From: Mesorhizobium onobrychidis
GTDB taxonomy: Bacteria > Pseudomonadota > Alphaproteobacteria > Rhizobiales > Rhizobiaceae
Direction of reading: 5' to 3'
Length of the DNA stretch: 64,000 nucleotides
NCBI RefSeq assembly: GCF_024707545.1
Contig: NZ_CP062229.1
Coordinates: 2,523,501-2,587,500, forward strand
Shown here piece by piece: positions 15,873 to 24,696 of the stretch; the stretch's first letter is position 1; each line of letters begins with the position of its first letter. The position numbers and the translations under genes were made by a program. The notes under the pieces are model-generated. The model made no database searches and had not been told where the DNA came from. It worked only from the letters and a program-made list of their open reading frames with translations.

Positions 15873-17561
15873 TCAGAAGCCAAGGAGTGCAGTCTGGCTG
15901 GTCCAGGCGTGTGGCAGGTCAGAGACCCGCGAGAGTCTGTGCGCCGTCAGTTGGACAGGCTGATCACCGGCAACGATGCTGGCCGTTATTTTCGGAGCGA
16001 GGAACGCGAAGGGAAGAAGTCGGCTCACCTCAGACGTGTCGGTGCCGTTGAGCATGGCAACGTCGGTGAGGCTGCGGTTGGCTCCGTCCGTAAGTTGCTC
16101 CAGGTAGAGGCGGGCTCGACGCACAAGGTCGATCAAGGCGCCATCGGGTTCTCGGCTGATGTTGGACCCGTCTGTAAGCACGATCCGCGTCTCGACACCG
16201 CGCCGCTTCATACCGATTGGACATTCGATCGAAGTTACTTGGGCGCTATCGCTGGGAGGCAGAGTACGGTCGAGAAGCAATTCCGATAGCGAGCGGCGAT
16301 CGAGTTCGATCGTCAACGATCCGGGCTTGAGGGTGATCCTCCGAACGATCTTTTGAAGCATAAATCGCTTCGCTTCCGCAGTGTCTGATGCCCAGCACGA
16401 CCGCATCACTTCTGCCCGCCGCATCGCCGACTGAATTTCGCCAGCGTCGGCCCATTGCTGAATCCAGCCAGACAGTTGGGCCTGATCACTGAGAATTCGA
16501 TTCAGGCGATGCTCAACGACTGATTCAAGTGCGGGCGCTGGAAGACGCCAACCCGATGACCCTTTCCGGCGTTCATCGATGAACTGTTTTGAGACATAGT
16601 AGCGGTAGCGAACACCTTCTTTATTCGCGTGAACCGACCGCAATTTCTCACCCGCTTCATCGAAGAGCAGACCGGTGAGCAAATGAGGTTGCGTGACATT
16701 GGAATCGCTTCGCCGCCGCGGCGCCTGCGCGGCGAGAAGTGCCTGAGCCCCCTCGAACGTGGCCGACGTGACGATCGGCTCGTGCTCTCCATCGTAGATC
16801 AGATCCTTGTGCTTGATCTTGCCGATGTAGATTGGGTTCGAAAGCAGGTGGTAGAGATTGCCGCGACCAAACGGCATGGTGACGGCAACAGATCCGTCTT
16901 TGCGTTGTCGTGTCCTTGCCGAGAGCCCGTCACTCGCAACCTCATCGACAAGATCCCGGACCGACTTCAGGGCGAGATAGCGATCGAATAGGTGTCTAAC
17001 TGTTTGCGCTTCGGTTTCGTCAATCGCCAGCTTGCGGTTGTCGACGCGATAGCCCAGGGGCACCACGCCGCCCATCCACATGCCTTTCTTCTTCGATGCG
17101 GCGATCTTGTCGCGGATACGCTCTGCTGTGACCTCTCGCTCGAACTGAGCGAAGGACAAAAGCACGTTGAGCGTGAGCCTGCCCATTGAGGTCGTAGTGT
17201 TGAACTGCTGCGTCACCGACACGAAAGAAACGGAGCTGGCATCGAAGATCTCGACGATCTTGGAGAAATCCATCAGCGACCGGGTGAGGCGGTCGATCTT
17301 GTAAACAACCACCACATCGACTTTTTTGTCCCGGATGTCCTGCAGGAGACGCTGCAGGGCAGGGCGCTCCATCGTGCCGCCCGATATGCCGCCGTCGTCA
17401 TAGTGGTCTGGCACCAGCTTCCAGCCAAGACCTACTTGCGAAGCGATGAAGGCTGCACAAGCTTCGCGCTGGGCATCGAGTGAGTTGAACTCCTGATCCA
17501 ATCCCTCTTCGGTCGATTTTCGTGTGTAGATGGCACAGTTGAGGCGAGGCGTCATCGTCAT
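15873..17561 (-). CDS. Large serine recombinase (recombinase family protein)
   Basis: A 562-residue protein. The N-terminal resolvase domain has the catalytic Ser16 in AIYTRKSTEEG and the motifs YDDGGISGGTMERPALQRLL and VYKIDRLTRSL. A PF07508-like recombinase domain follows (GYRVDNRKLAIDETEA, ARTRQRKDGS). The usual Cys pairs of the zinc-ribbon domain are absent from the segment around LLTGLLFDEAGEKLRS, as in other members of this rhizobial group. Its ATG overlaps the DUF2924 stop as ATGA. It probably moves the island next to the tRNA. Confidence 0.92.
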   Translation of the reverse strand: MTMTPRLNCAIYTRKSTEEGLDQEFNSLDAQREACAAFIASQVGLGWKLVPDHYDDGGISGGTMERPALQRLLQDIRDKKVDVVVVYKIDRLTRSLMDFSKIVEIFDASSVSFVSVTQQFNTTTSMGRLTLNVLLSFAQFEREVTAERIRDKIAASKKKGMWMGGVVPLGYRVDNRKLAIDETEAQTVRHLFDRYLALKSVRDLVDEVASDGLSARTRQRKDGSVAVTMPFGRGNLYHLLSNPIYIGKIKHKDLIYDGEHEPIVTSATFEGAQALLAAQAPRRRSDSNVTQPHLLTGLLFDEAGEKLRSVHANKEGVRYRYYVSKQFIDERRKGSSGWRLPAPALESVVEHRLNRILSDQAQLSGWIQQWADAGEIQSAMRRAEVMRSCWASDTAEAKRFMLQKIVRRITLKPGSLTIELDRRSLSELLLDRTLPPSDSAQVTSIECPIGMKRRGVETRIVLTDGSNISREPDGALIDLVRRARLYLEQLTDGANRSLTDVAMLNGTDTSEVSRLLPFAFLAPKITASIVAGDQPVQLTAHRLSRVSDLPHAWTSQTALLGF

Positions 17562-18064
17562 AGCCCAAAGAACCTCGGGCCAGACCAATGGGCGCCGGTA
17601 ATGCGGCGGGCGACAGCCGACAGCGATCCGTACGTCTTGCCGTCAAGCACGAAGCCGTCGTCGACAACTTCGACGATGTGCATTCGCCCATTCCACTCCC
17701 GCATCAGGCGGGAGCCGACTTTTGGCGGAAGAGATCGTAGCGACGACTTCAATGCCCTATCGGATGACGCTGGCCGGGCTAATGGAACTCCGTCCTGGCG
17801 ATCCGGCCCACTATTGCTCGGGCGGATAGCATTCGCGTTGGTCCCACGCGTGGTGCCTGTCCCGAGTGTTTTCTTGAGGGTCGAAGGCAAACCACCCAGT
17901 CGCTTGGCCTGGAGATGCCAGGTAGCTGACCGTTCAAGCAACCCACGTTTGACCCCTTTGGGTGGCGGGCAGCCATAAGCCCTCGCCCAAGCTGCTGACA
18001 GTTCGTCGCGCGTGAGATCGCCGACCCCGGCGATCTCACCATCCAAATCAAGTCGCTTGCGCAT
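17558..18064 (-). CDS. DUF2924 domain protein
   Basis: A 168-residue basic protein. The motif DLTRDELSAAWARAYGCPPPKG near the N-terminus and the C-terminal GSRLMREWNGRMHIVEVVDD plus FVLDGKTYGSLSAVARRITGAHWSGPRFFGL are the two halves of DUF2924. The C-terminal half resembles a small DNA-binding or RAMA-like domain. It overlaps the recombinase start by four bases and begins five bases after the DUF3489 stop, so the three form one operon. This trio recurs in rhizobial genomes, which implies an accessory role in recombination. Confidence 0.92.
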   Translation of the reverse strand: MRKRLDLDGEIAGVGDLTRDELSAAWARAYGCPPPKGVKRGLLERSATWHLQAKRLGGLPSTLKKTLGTGTTRGTNANAIRPSNSGPDRQDGVPLARPASSDRALKSSLRSLPPKVGSRLMREWNGRMHIVEVVDDGFVLDGKTYGSLSAVARRITGAHWSGPRFFGL

Positions 18065-18069
18065 TGAGG

Positions 18070-18444
18070 TCAACCGGCAGTCTTCGTCTCGACAAGGCGA
18101 TATCGCCGCTGTCCGTCCTTGCCCGTTTCGCTGAGGACTTCGTGGCCGAGCTTCTTCTTGACGGTGCCGGAGAGGAAGCCCCGGACCGAATGCGCCTGCC
18201 ACCCCGTCGCATCCATCAGCGTATGGATGGTCACGCCCTTGGCCGACTTCAGCTTTTTGAGGACGATGTCGGTTTTGGTCGCCGCCGCGGGCGCTTCGTC
18301 CTTGGCTTTTTTGTCCGTCATCGAGGCCGTGCCGGATTTCTGGCGCAGCTTTTGGATCATCCTGTTGCTCTGGTCGAGCTTGGATGTCGTCTCGCCCGTC
18401 TGGGGGTCGGCAGCGGTGGTCGTGATGTCAGTGAGGATAGCCAT
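18070..18444 (-). CDS. DUF3489 domain protein
   Basis: A 124-residue protein. The N-terminal half is polar and likely flexible (TDITTTAADPQTGETTSKLD, then KAKDEAPAAATKTD). The C-terminal half is a winged-helix-like DUF3489 domain: VLKKLKSAKGVTIHTLMDAT, GWQAHSVRGFLSG, then a basic wing ending GQRRYRLV. It is the first gene of the operon with DUF2924 and the serine recombinase and could act as its regulator or as a recombination directionality factor; both are inference. Confidence 0.92.
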   Translation of the reverse strand: MAILTDITTTAADPQTGETTSKLDQSNRMIQKLRQKSGTASMTDKKAKDEAPAAATKTDIVLKKLKSAKGVTIHTLMDATGWQAHSVRGFLSGTVKKKLGHEVLSETGKDGQRRYRLVETKTAG

Positions 18445-18701
18445 TTCAAATCTCCGTCAGGTTCAAAGCCCGGACCATTCCGGCGCTTGTACTGACCGAA
18501 GCCCGCTGTCCTGGCGGGCTGGAGATTCTGCTCGGCCTAATCCGCGGCTCTTCTGCTGCGCTGGGAACACCAATGCTTCGTTGCCGTATGAAGTCCAGTC
18601 GAATGTCGCTCCTAGTCGTTATTCGACAGGTTCCCCGAAGGCAGTAATTGCCCCTATCTCGGCCGGGCAGCGGCGCACTGGCGCGATCCCGAAAGCGGCC
18701 A

Positions 18702-18723
18702 CTCGCTTAGGCGCCTAAGCGAG
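18702..18723. promoter_or_regulatory. Perfect 22-bp palindrome upstream of the ParA-HEPN operon
   Basis: CTCGCTTAGGC is followed without a spacer by its exact complement GCCTAAGCGAG. It lies 99 bp before the ParA start. A perfect dyad of this length is strong evidence for a dimeric protein binding site: an operator of the ParA-HEPN operon, a partition-like site, or a recombinase site. Confidence 0.75.
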
Positions 18724-18822
18724 GGTTTGAGTATTGCGGACTTCCACCAGGCGTGCTTGATGCCAACAAATCGCAAGACGCCGTTCGTAGCCGTGTGTGA
18801 GCTGGGCCAAGCAGGGGGTTTT

Positions 18823-19887
18823 ATGAAGCAGATTGCTATCTTTAACCACAAGGGCGGAGTCGCGAAAACTACGATGACATTCCATTTGGCATGGATGTTA
18901 TCAATGCTGGGCAAGCGGGTGATGGTCGTTGACTGCGACCCCCAATGCAATCTCACTGGGATTTTTCTCGGCGATATGGATACCGAGGACTATCCATTCG
19001 AAAGTGAGTCACCTCAGAAGCCGCGAAATATTCGAGACGCTGTGCGACCAGCCTTCGAATCTCGACCATATATGATCGAGGCGACCGAACTCTATGAGTC
19101 ACCGGCCCAAAAGGGTCTATTTTTGCTCCCGGGCCATGTGGGTCTGTCCGAATATGAAAGTCAGCTTGCTGTCGCCCACGAACTCAGTAACACGCTGTCA
19201 GCACTCCAGAACATTCCAGGCGCTCTGCATCATGCCATTAGGAAATCTGCAGACCTTTTCGGTATAGACTATGCCCTGGTCGACATGAGCCCGAGCCTAG
19301 GAGCTATAAACCAAAACCTTTTTATGACGAGCGATGCCTTCATTCTGCCGATGGCGCCTGACCTGTTCTCGGCGATGGCACTTCGCTCCTTGGCGCGCAC
19401 GCTTCCAAAGTGGGCAGAATGGGGGCGAAAAGCTTCCGCCAATGCACTATTGAAAATTGCTGATTACCCATTTCGCCCAGTTACGCCGGCCTATTTGGGT
19501 TCGACCGTAAACAACTTTCGAAAGCGGGCGAGAGGGGAGGAGCAGGCGAAGCCGACCCAAGCATTTCAAAAGTGGTTTGACCGGCTCGCGGAAGCGAGAA
19601 GCACTGATCTGCTGGTCGCCCTCGAAGCTTCGAAGATGCTTCTCCCCACTGAGACCTATGCTGCCGCAAATGCACCAACGAACGAGTTCCTTATGGAGAT
19701 CGGGTCGTTGGACGGATTGATCGCGACGGCACAGGAGTTGGCTAAACCGGTGTTCGCGATCGATCTCGCGACCGACACCAACTTCCGAGGGAACGTAGCC
19801 GATACTTATCAAATAAAAATAAATGACGTTTATCAAGGGTTTAAATCCGGCGCGGAGAAGGTCATCGCCCTGACGGATATGTTCTGA
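18823..19887 (+). CDS. ParA/Soj-like ATPase
   Basis: A 354-residue protein. MKQIAIFNHKGGVAKTT carries the deviant Walker A with the signature Lys10 (KGGVAKT, catalytic Lys15); the A' motif is VMVVDCDPQCNLTG and Walker B is YALVDMSPSLGAINQN. A long insertion after the nucleotide core (residues about 210-330) and no ParB gene nearby argue against plain plasmid partition. RBS: AGGGGG. Base composition is visibly more AT-rich than the flanking core genes. The stop is two bases before the next start, so it is translationally coupled to the HEPN gene. Confidence 0.9.
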   Translation: MKQIAIFNHKGGVAKTTMTFHLAWMLSMLGKRVMVVDCDPQCNLTGIFLGDMDTEDYPFESESPQKPRNIRDAVRPAFESRPYMIEATELYESPAQKGLFLLPGHVGLSEYESQLAVAHELSNTLSALQNIPGALHHAIRKSADLFGIDYALVDMSPSLGAINQNLFMTSDAFILPMAPDLFSAMALRSLARTLPKWAEWGRKASANALLKIADYPFRPVTPAYLGSTVNNFRKRARGEEQAKPTQAFQKWFDRLAEARSTDLLVALEASKMLLPTETYAAANAPTNEFLMEIGSLDGLIATAQELAKPVFAIDLATDTNFRGNVADTYQIKINDVYQGFKSGAEKVIALTDMF

Positions 19888-19889
19888 AC

Positions 19890-20537
19890 ATGGAGCGGTT
19901 CAGCGGTGCAACAGCTACCTTCGAGCACGCCATCGAAAGGGCGCGTCAGATGGTTGCACTATTCGACGCGCTAACAGCATTGCGTCCCCACGAGCCTGCA
20001 AATGATGACGCACTCAGGTCAGCCTATTTTCTGGCTGTCAGTTCGTTTGACTTTTTTGCTCACGAACTGGCCGCCGTAGAAACCAAGCACCGTTTCACCA
20101 ACGGTTTGAGGACAAGAAACATTCATCTTCCGATGGATGTTATGACTATCGCCGACGAGGAAGCGCGCATAGCAACGGCCGAGACCCACGTTCGACAAAC
20201 AAATTCTTACAAAGCGTTTGTAGACCCGGCGAAGTTGGCGGAATTGCTGTCTTGCTACTGTTTGAAGCCGTGGGACAGGTTGGCAATACTGATCAATTCC
20301 GGCCTCCCAGACATTGAGCGTAAATCCCCAGAGCACATAAAGGGGCAACTCAAAAGCGTCTGGAAACGGAGGAATCAGATCGCTCATGAAGCTGACGTAA
20401 ACCCAACGCTCGCCGGCGTTTCACTCTGGCCAATCGACAAGGTCGACACAGAAATAACGATCAGTTTCATTTGCTCGATCGGCGCGCATATGCCGAAGGT
20501 GATTTCTGAGCCGCTATTGGATGATGAAGTGGAATAA
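19890..20537 (+). CDS. HEPN domain protein (RiboL-PSP-HEPN-like, predicted RNase)
   Basis: A 215-residue helical protein. The C-terminal half has the HEPN active-site motif R-x4-H as Arg161 to His166 in KRRNQIAHEADVNPT, preceded by SVWK; the phrase resembles RiboL-PSP-HEPN proteins. HEPN proteins with this motif are typically metal-independent RNases used in toxin-antitoxin, CRISPR and abortive-infection systems. It starts two bases after the ParA-like gene, so the pair is very likely one functional unit in which the ATPase controls the RNase. Confidence 0.8.
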   Translation: MERFSGATATFEHAIERARQMVALFDALTALRPHEPANDDALRSAYFLAVSSFDFFAHELAAVETKHRFTNGLRTRNIHLPMDVMTIADEEARIATAETHVRQTNSYKAFVDPAKLAELLSCYCLKPWDRLAILINSGLPDIERKSPEHIKGQLKSVWKRRNQIAHEADVNPTLAGVSLWPIDKVDTEITISFICSIGAHMPKVISEPLLDDEVE

Positions 20538-20752
20538 AACGCTCGCCGCTGATCCCGCGAGAACTGAAGCTGAGGTAGGGTAACCACAACCGGCGATGTC
20601 TCGATTCTCACGTTAGCGATGTCAAACCGGACATTCTGGCGAGGCAAGCCGTGCTTGCGCCCGCTGCTGGGCGGAAACGTTTCAGATGGATCCCGCAAGG
20701 GCATTGCTTAAGGCGTGCGATTGCGTAACGTGCCGCGGCTGGGGGGACCGGA

Positions 20753-22147
20753 ATGAATGCAATTGAGAGAATAGACGGGCTTACGTCACGCGCGCGTAGT
20801 CTGTATTGCTGCAGCTTGCTTGCCGGGCTCGCTTCCGCATCCATTGCCGCCTTGGCGGCGCACCCCTTCCACCTTGGCCAGCCCAGCCTCGTGCTTCCGG
20901 GTTTGGCGGCGGCAGGCGGACTGGTCGCGCTCGGTTTTTTCGTCGCCTACAAAGGTGCCCTGCGACCAGTCACGAAGTTCAAGTCGCGGCAGGCAGGGCT
21001 GAGGGAAGCTTTCACTGAGGCGCGCAGGTCCAGTTCCAAGCGAGTCGATGAGCTTTACGAGAGCTCCCCGGTCTCGCGCGCCGACGCCCTCCTCACCGAG
21101 AGCTTATTCCGGCTTAAGGAAGGCAAGGCTGAGGCGGAAGCCGCTTACCGGAGCATGTCATGGTGGGGAAAGCTGACGATCGATCCGCCGGACTTGCCGG
21201 AGATGGAAAACAAGATCGACCAGTTGGAGGCTGCGAAGTGGCGGTTGGACCAGTCTGGCGAGCTTCAGAAGGCTCGGTCTATTTTCGACGCGATCGAGGC
21301 GCGAAGCCAGGATCGCCTTGATGCTTCCGAGATCGACGCACTGAGGTCGGTGCCTTCATCGCATTTGGAACGCTACGACGAAAAGGCGGTGGCCAAGAGC
21401 GCAATCTGGCTTTCCGCGATGTCCATTCCGGTCTCGGCCTGGAGCGACATCAGCCAAGTTGGCAACATCTACGACACCCTGAGGGAAGTGAACGGAAACT
21501 ACGCCGAGATGTCGGACATCGATGTCTGGCTAACTTCTCTCACGCTGCCAGGCGAAAGCCTCGCCGGACTCGTTTCCCTGACGAAGGGGGCCTATTTCGA
21601 GAAGCTGGTCGAGGCGGATTTCGGCGGCGAGCGCTTCGAGCACTTCAACCATCCGGATACGGACATCCTCGTCGACGGTGTCGCTTACCAAATCAAGGCA
21701 ACTGATAGCACGAGTTACGTGAACAGCATCGCGGACCACATCCCTGTCATCTCGACCACCGAGGTCGCGCGCCTCACCGGCTCCATCGACGGCGGCTACA
21801 GCAACGAGGAACTCGAAGGCACGGTCGAGCTCGCCCTCGGGGGTAGCGTCGTCGACATTCTGGATACCACGGTTGACGCCGTCCTCACTGGGGTCGGCGG
21901 GCTGACCCTGATCGCGACCCTTCGCGGGATTAACCATGCCGCCACCAGGTTCAAGGACGGCAGAGCCGACGCTGTCCTTGGGGGCCTAGGGGTGGCCGCT
22001 ACCGGAACCGTAAAGAGCTTTGTGGACACCGCGGAGCTCGGCTACAAGGCGATGACCTCGCGGCCCAGCCGCTTTGTCGGGCGGATGGCGGGGCGAGCCG
22101 TAAGTAAGGTGGTCGACAGGATCGACCGGAAGCTCTCCGACAGCTAG
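20753..22147 (+). CDS. Membrane-anchored protein with PD-(D/E)XK nuclease-like core
   Basis: A 464-residue protein not matching any family I can name. Two hydrophobic helices at about residues 17-37 and 46-66 are followed by a long charged helical segment (70-220). Residues 279-320 carry a nuclease-like pattern: Glu283 in GAYFEKLVEADFGG, Asp304 in HPDTDILVDG, then Gln313-x-Lys315 in AYQIKATDS, matching the E...D-x(n)-(E/Q)-x-K layout of PD-(D/E)XK enzymes. The C-terminus has another weakly hydrophobic stretch. It lies 215 bp after the HEPN gene on the same strand. It could be a defence effector or a toxin. Confidence 0.65.
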   Translation: MNAIERIDGLTSRARSLYCCSLLAGLASASIAALAAHPFHLGQPSLVLPGLAAAGGLVALGFFVAYKGALRPVTKFKSRQAGLREAFTEARRSSSKRVDELYESSPVSRADALLTESLFRLKEGKAEAEAAYRSMSWWGKLTIDPPDLPEMENKIDQLEAAKWRLDQSGELQKARSIFDAIEARSQDRLDASEIDALRSVPSSHLERYDEKAVAKSAIWLSAMSIPVSAWSDISQVGNIYDTLREVNGNYAEMSDIDVWLTSLTLPGESLAGLVSLTKGAYFEKLVEADFGGERFEHFNHPDTDILVDGVAYQIKATDSTSYVNSIADHIPVISTTEVARLTGSIDGGYSNEELEGTVELALGGSVVDILDTTVDAVLTGVGGLTLIATLRGINHAATRFKDGRADAVLGGLGVAATGTVKSFVDTAELGYKAMTSRPSRFVGRMAGRAVSKVVDRIDRKLSDS

Positions 22148-22358
22148 GGTAAACTTTGCCCGCCATGGATCGACCCAGTCTGGCCAATGGCACGATGTGA
22201 CGGCAGGTTGGCGCCTCAAAGCGGTCATTAAAGTTGGCTGTGCCACTGCCTTAAAGTGGACACTACCGGCGACCGCGCTGGAGGTCGAGGTTGCCCATCA
22301 CAAAAGCAGACCGCCCCATGAATTGTTTGATGGTCCGCTTGTCGGGGGCGACGATAAC

Positions 22359-23414
22359 CTAGCTACGCGGTCGGGCGGTCGAACTCCGGACCACGAGCTC
22401 GACTGGCATGACGATTTGCTTGGCAGGACCGTTCGCGAACACCATGGCGGCGGCAAGCCGCCCCTTCCCGACAATATCCTGCGCTACGGTCGTAAGGGGA
22501 GGTGTGGTCCGTGCCGCTTCCGCGGTGCCATCGAAGCCGAGCACCGACACGTGCTCGGGTACCTTTATGCCGCGGCGGACCGCTTCGTCGAGAACGGTTA
22601 TTGCCTGCCAGTCCGACATGGTCAGGATTGCCGTTGCTTCCGGAGCCCGATCGAATACGACCGAGCCGGCAGAGGGCTCTCCAGGGGTGGTCTCGATGAT
22701 TGGTACATCATCAACCGACAGATCGAACTCCGCCAAGCCCTGAGCGAAGCCCTCGAGCCTTTCGTGGTCGAGCGAAAATCCGGCGGTGATCGTGCGCTTG
22801 CCCTTGCCAGGCTTATGGACGATCGGCGGTCCGGATGTACGCCGGATGGAAAGGATCGCAAAACTCCGATGCCCAAGAGCAGCCAGGTGCCTGACCGCCA
22901 TCATCGCGCCGCTCCGGCCGTCGATCCGGATCGAATTGACGTTCGGGCCGGCATCGCTTTCGAGAATTACGAAGGGCAGGCGCCGTCGCTGCGCGGAAGT
23001 AATCAAGTCGATGTCTGCACTGTGACCCAATATGAACCCGTCTACCAACGCCTCCCGGATCGTGGAGGTGCGCGTTGCATCCGTGCCGTTGATCAGGCTC
23101 AGCGTCGCGCCGACCTCGTCGCACACAAGCGACACTCCGAGCATCAGCTCTCGGAGATATGGGCTTCTGATCATGTCACCAATGGCATAGGCGCCCGGCG
23201 GCATGCATCCGATGGCGTTGAACTTGCCGTCACGCAACACTCGTCCTCGAGGGTCGGGGCCATCATACCCAAGCTGGTGCGCAGCAGCCTCGACGCGCTC
23301 GCGTACATCGGACCGAACCCGGTCCGGATGATTGAAGACGTTGGAGACGGTGCCCCGCGAGACTCCGGCGACCCGGCCGACATCAGCCAGGGTTGGCATT
23401 TTGGAACCATTCAT
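22359..23414 (-). CDS. LacI family transcriptional regulator
   Basis: A protein of about 351 residues. The helix-turn-helix and hinge are clear: MPTLADVGRVAGVSRGTVSN, then VFNHPDRVRSDVRERVEAAAHQLGY. The periplasmic-binding-like domain contains VDGFILGHSADIDLI and the C-terminal VLGFDGTAEAARTTPPLTTV. A possible alternative start is at 23399; neither has a convincing ribosome binding site. It is divergent from the MoaF-like gene, and its probable operators lie between them. The effector is unknown. Confidence 0.88.
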   Translation of the reverse strand: MNGSKMPTLADVGRVAGVSRGTVSNVFNHPDRVRSDVRERVEAAAHQLGYDGPDPRGRVLRDGKFNAIGCMPPGAYAIGDMIRSPYLRELMLGVSLVCDEVGATLSLINGTDATRTSTIREALVDGFILGHSADIDLITSAQRRRLPFVILESDAGPNVNSIRIDGRSGAMMAVRHLAALGHRSFAILSIRRTSGPPIVHKPGKGKRTITAGFSLDHERLEGFAQGLAEFDLSVDDVPIIETTPGEPSAGSVVFDRAPEATAILTMSDWQAITVLDEAVRRGIKVPEHVSVLGFDGTAEAARTTPPLTTVAQDIVGKGRLAAAMVFANGPAKQIVMPVELVVRSSTARPRS

Positions 23415-23436
23415 TTTCGATGAACTAAACCATTTT

Positions 23437-23505
23437 TTGGAGCGCTCCAAGTTTTTCTTGACTTTGTATGGCAAAAGTTGGAGCTTTGTGTTTGGAGCGT
23501 TCAAA
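23437..23505. promoter_or_regulatory. LacI-type operators between the regulator and the MoaF-like operon
   Basis: TTGGAGCGCTCCAA at 23437-23450 is a perfect palindrome with the central CG expected of LacI-family sites. TTTGGAGCGTTCAAA at 23491-23505 is a close imperfect copy. The sites are 54 bp apart, so one dimer or a looped tetramer could block both divergent promoters. Confidence 0.85.
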
Positions 23506-23596
23506 TCGTCAGAAATGGCGGACTTTTCCGACATTCTGGGCCGTCAAGGTCCGTATCGAACTCTGCACGTGTGCGAACGCTGCCAAGGAGGATAGG

Positions 23597-23926
23597 ATGA
23601 CTGCGACCAAAGGTGCTTCGCTCACGCTCATCGGTGAGACTTTCGACTGCGCATTCGGCGCGTTCGTGCCGCGGCTGACGGTTCTATCGTCGACGGAATT
23701 GCGCGTACAGGCCACGATAGGCGCGACCAAGATCGACGAGATGGTCCAAAGCGATCTGACGGCTATCCGCCCAGGTGTTTTCATAATGAGTTGGACCGAG
23801 CAGAGCGGCAACTTCGTCGTGCAGGTCCAGGATCACGAGAACAAGGTCGTCCACAATTATGCGCGGCTGGCAGATGGGCAGATTTTCTGCGCGCAAGGCG
23901 CCATTCAACCAGTGCCGGCGGTTTGA
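23597..23926 (+). CDS. MoaF-like domain protein
   Basis: A 109-residue protein with the strong leader AAGGAGGATAGG. The sequence (TFDCAFGAFVPRLTVLSS, IRPGVFIMSWTEQSGNFVVQ, VVHNYARLADGQIF) resembles MoaF-related calycin-fold proteins, small beta-barrel domains with an F-x-M-S-W-x-E strand that probably bind a small ligand. It is likely repressed by the divergent LacI regulator and co-transcribed with the cupin gene 112 bp downstream. Confidence 0.65.
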   Translation: MTATKGASLTLIGETFDCAFGAFVPRLTVLSSTELRVQATIGATKIDEMVQSDLTAIRPGVFIMSWTEQSGNFVVQVQDHENKVVHNYARLADGQIFCAQGAIQPVPAV

Positions 23927-24037
23927 GATCCACCGCTGCCGGAACTGCCGACCCACCCTATACAGGTATACAGGTCGACGTTGAGAAGATGCGACTATCC
24001 GCCCGCCAAAACATGGGTGGCCCCGATGGAGGAGAAA

Positions 24038-24433
24038 ATGGTTATAACGACCGGTACCATCAACCAGATTGATCCAGCTCAATGGGATCCAGCGCTCGAT
24101 GCGGTTGCGGCCGCGCCGGCCAATCACAAAGTGCTTTTCGAGAACGACAATTTGCGAGTGCTTGAAGTTACGCTGCTAGCTGATGAGGAAGAACCGATCC
24201 ACCACCACCGCTGGCCTTCTATCTTCGTCTTCGACTCTGTCGGTGGGCCGATCCATGATATTTGCCCGGACGGGACCGTCTTGCCGGACAATCGCGACGT
24301 GATCCGGGCGATCGAGGCGTGGGACGGCAAAGGGTGCCTTGTTGTCCATCCGATGGCCCCGCAGCCGGCCGGGCGAGTACTCAACAAGAGCGGCAAGCTC
24401 ATTCATGGCATCCGGATCGAGATGAAGTGCTAG
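24038..24433 (+). CDS. Cupin-like protein
   Basis: A 131-residue protein preceded by GGAGGAGAAA. The core NLRVLEVTLLADEEEPIHHH contains a His-rich strand resembling cupin motif 1, followed by a beta-rich half ending RVLNKSGKLIHGIRIEMK. A single-domain cupin binding a metal through the HHH cluster is the simplest reading; the substrate is unknown. It shares the LacI-controlled promoter with the MoaF-like gene. Confidence 0.7.
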   Translation: MVITTGTINQIDPAQWDPALDAVAAAPANHKVLFENDNLRVLEVTLLADEEEPIHHHRWPSIFVFDSVGGPIHDICPDGTVLPDNRDVIRAIEAWDGKGCLVVHPMAPQPAGRVLNKSGKLIHGIRIEMKC

Positions 24434-24696
24434 TGCAGACAGCCTCTGCCTCGTAGGCCTAGGCTCGGATCGTCTTCAGTGGGCGCGATCGATCGTGAAG
24501 ATGAAGGGCCTGGGCCGCCTTCGGGTCAGTTCACGTCGATGTGGGGGCGTCTGAATGTCCGCTTCTCACATTCCAAGCCTCGAACCCGCAAGTCCGTTAG
24601 CGGCCCCATCCGTCACGCTGAGGTTACCGCCTCCTCGTCCGACGAGCGGAAAAACGCTCTGATCTCGCGTGAGCTCTCGGAGATGAAAATCGCCGC

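Noticed and set aside
18823..19887. Plasmid-type partition locus
   Set aside because: No ParB-like gene or parS cluster is adjacent, and the coupled downstream gene encodes a HEPN protein.
22197..23423. 408-codon plus-strand frame
   Set aside because: Antisense to the LacI regulator; no domain is recognisable.
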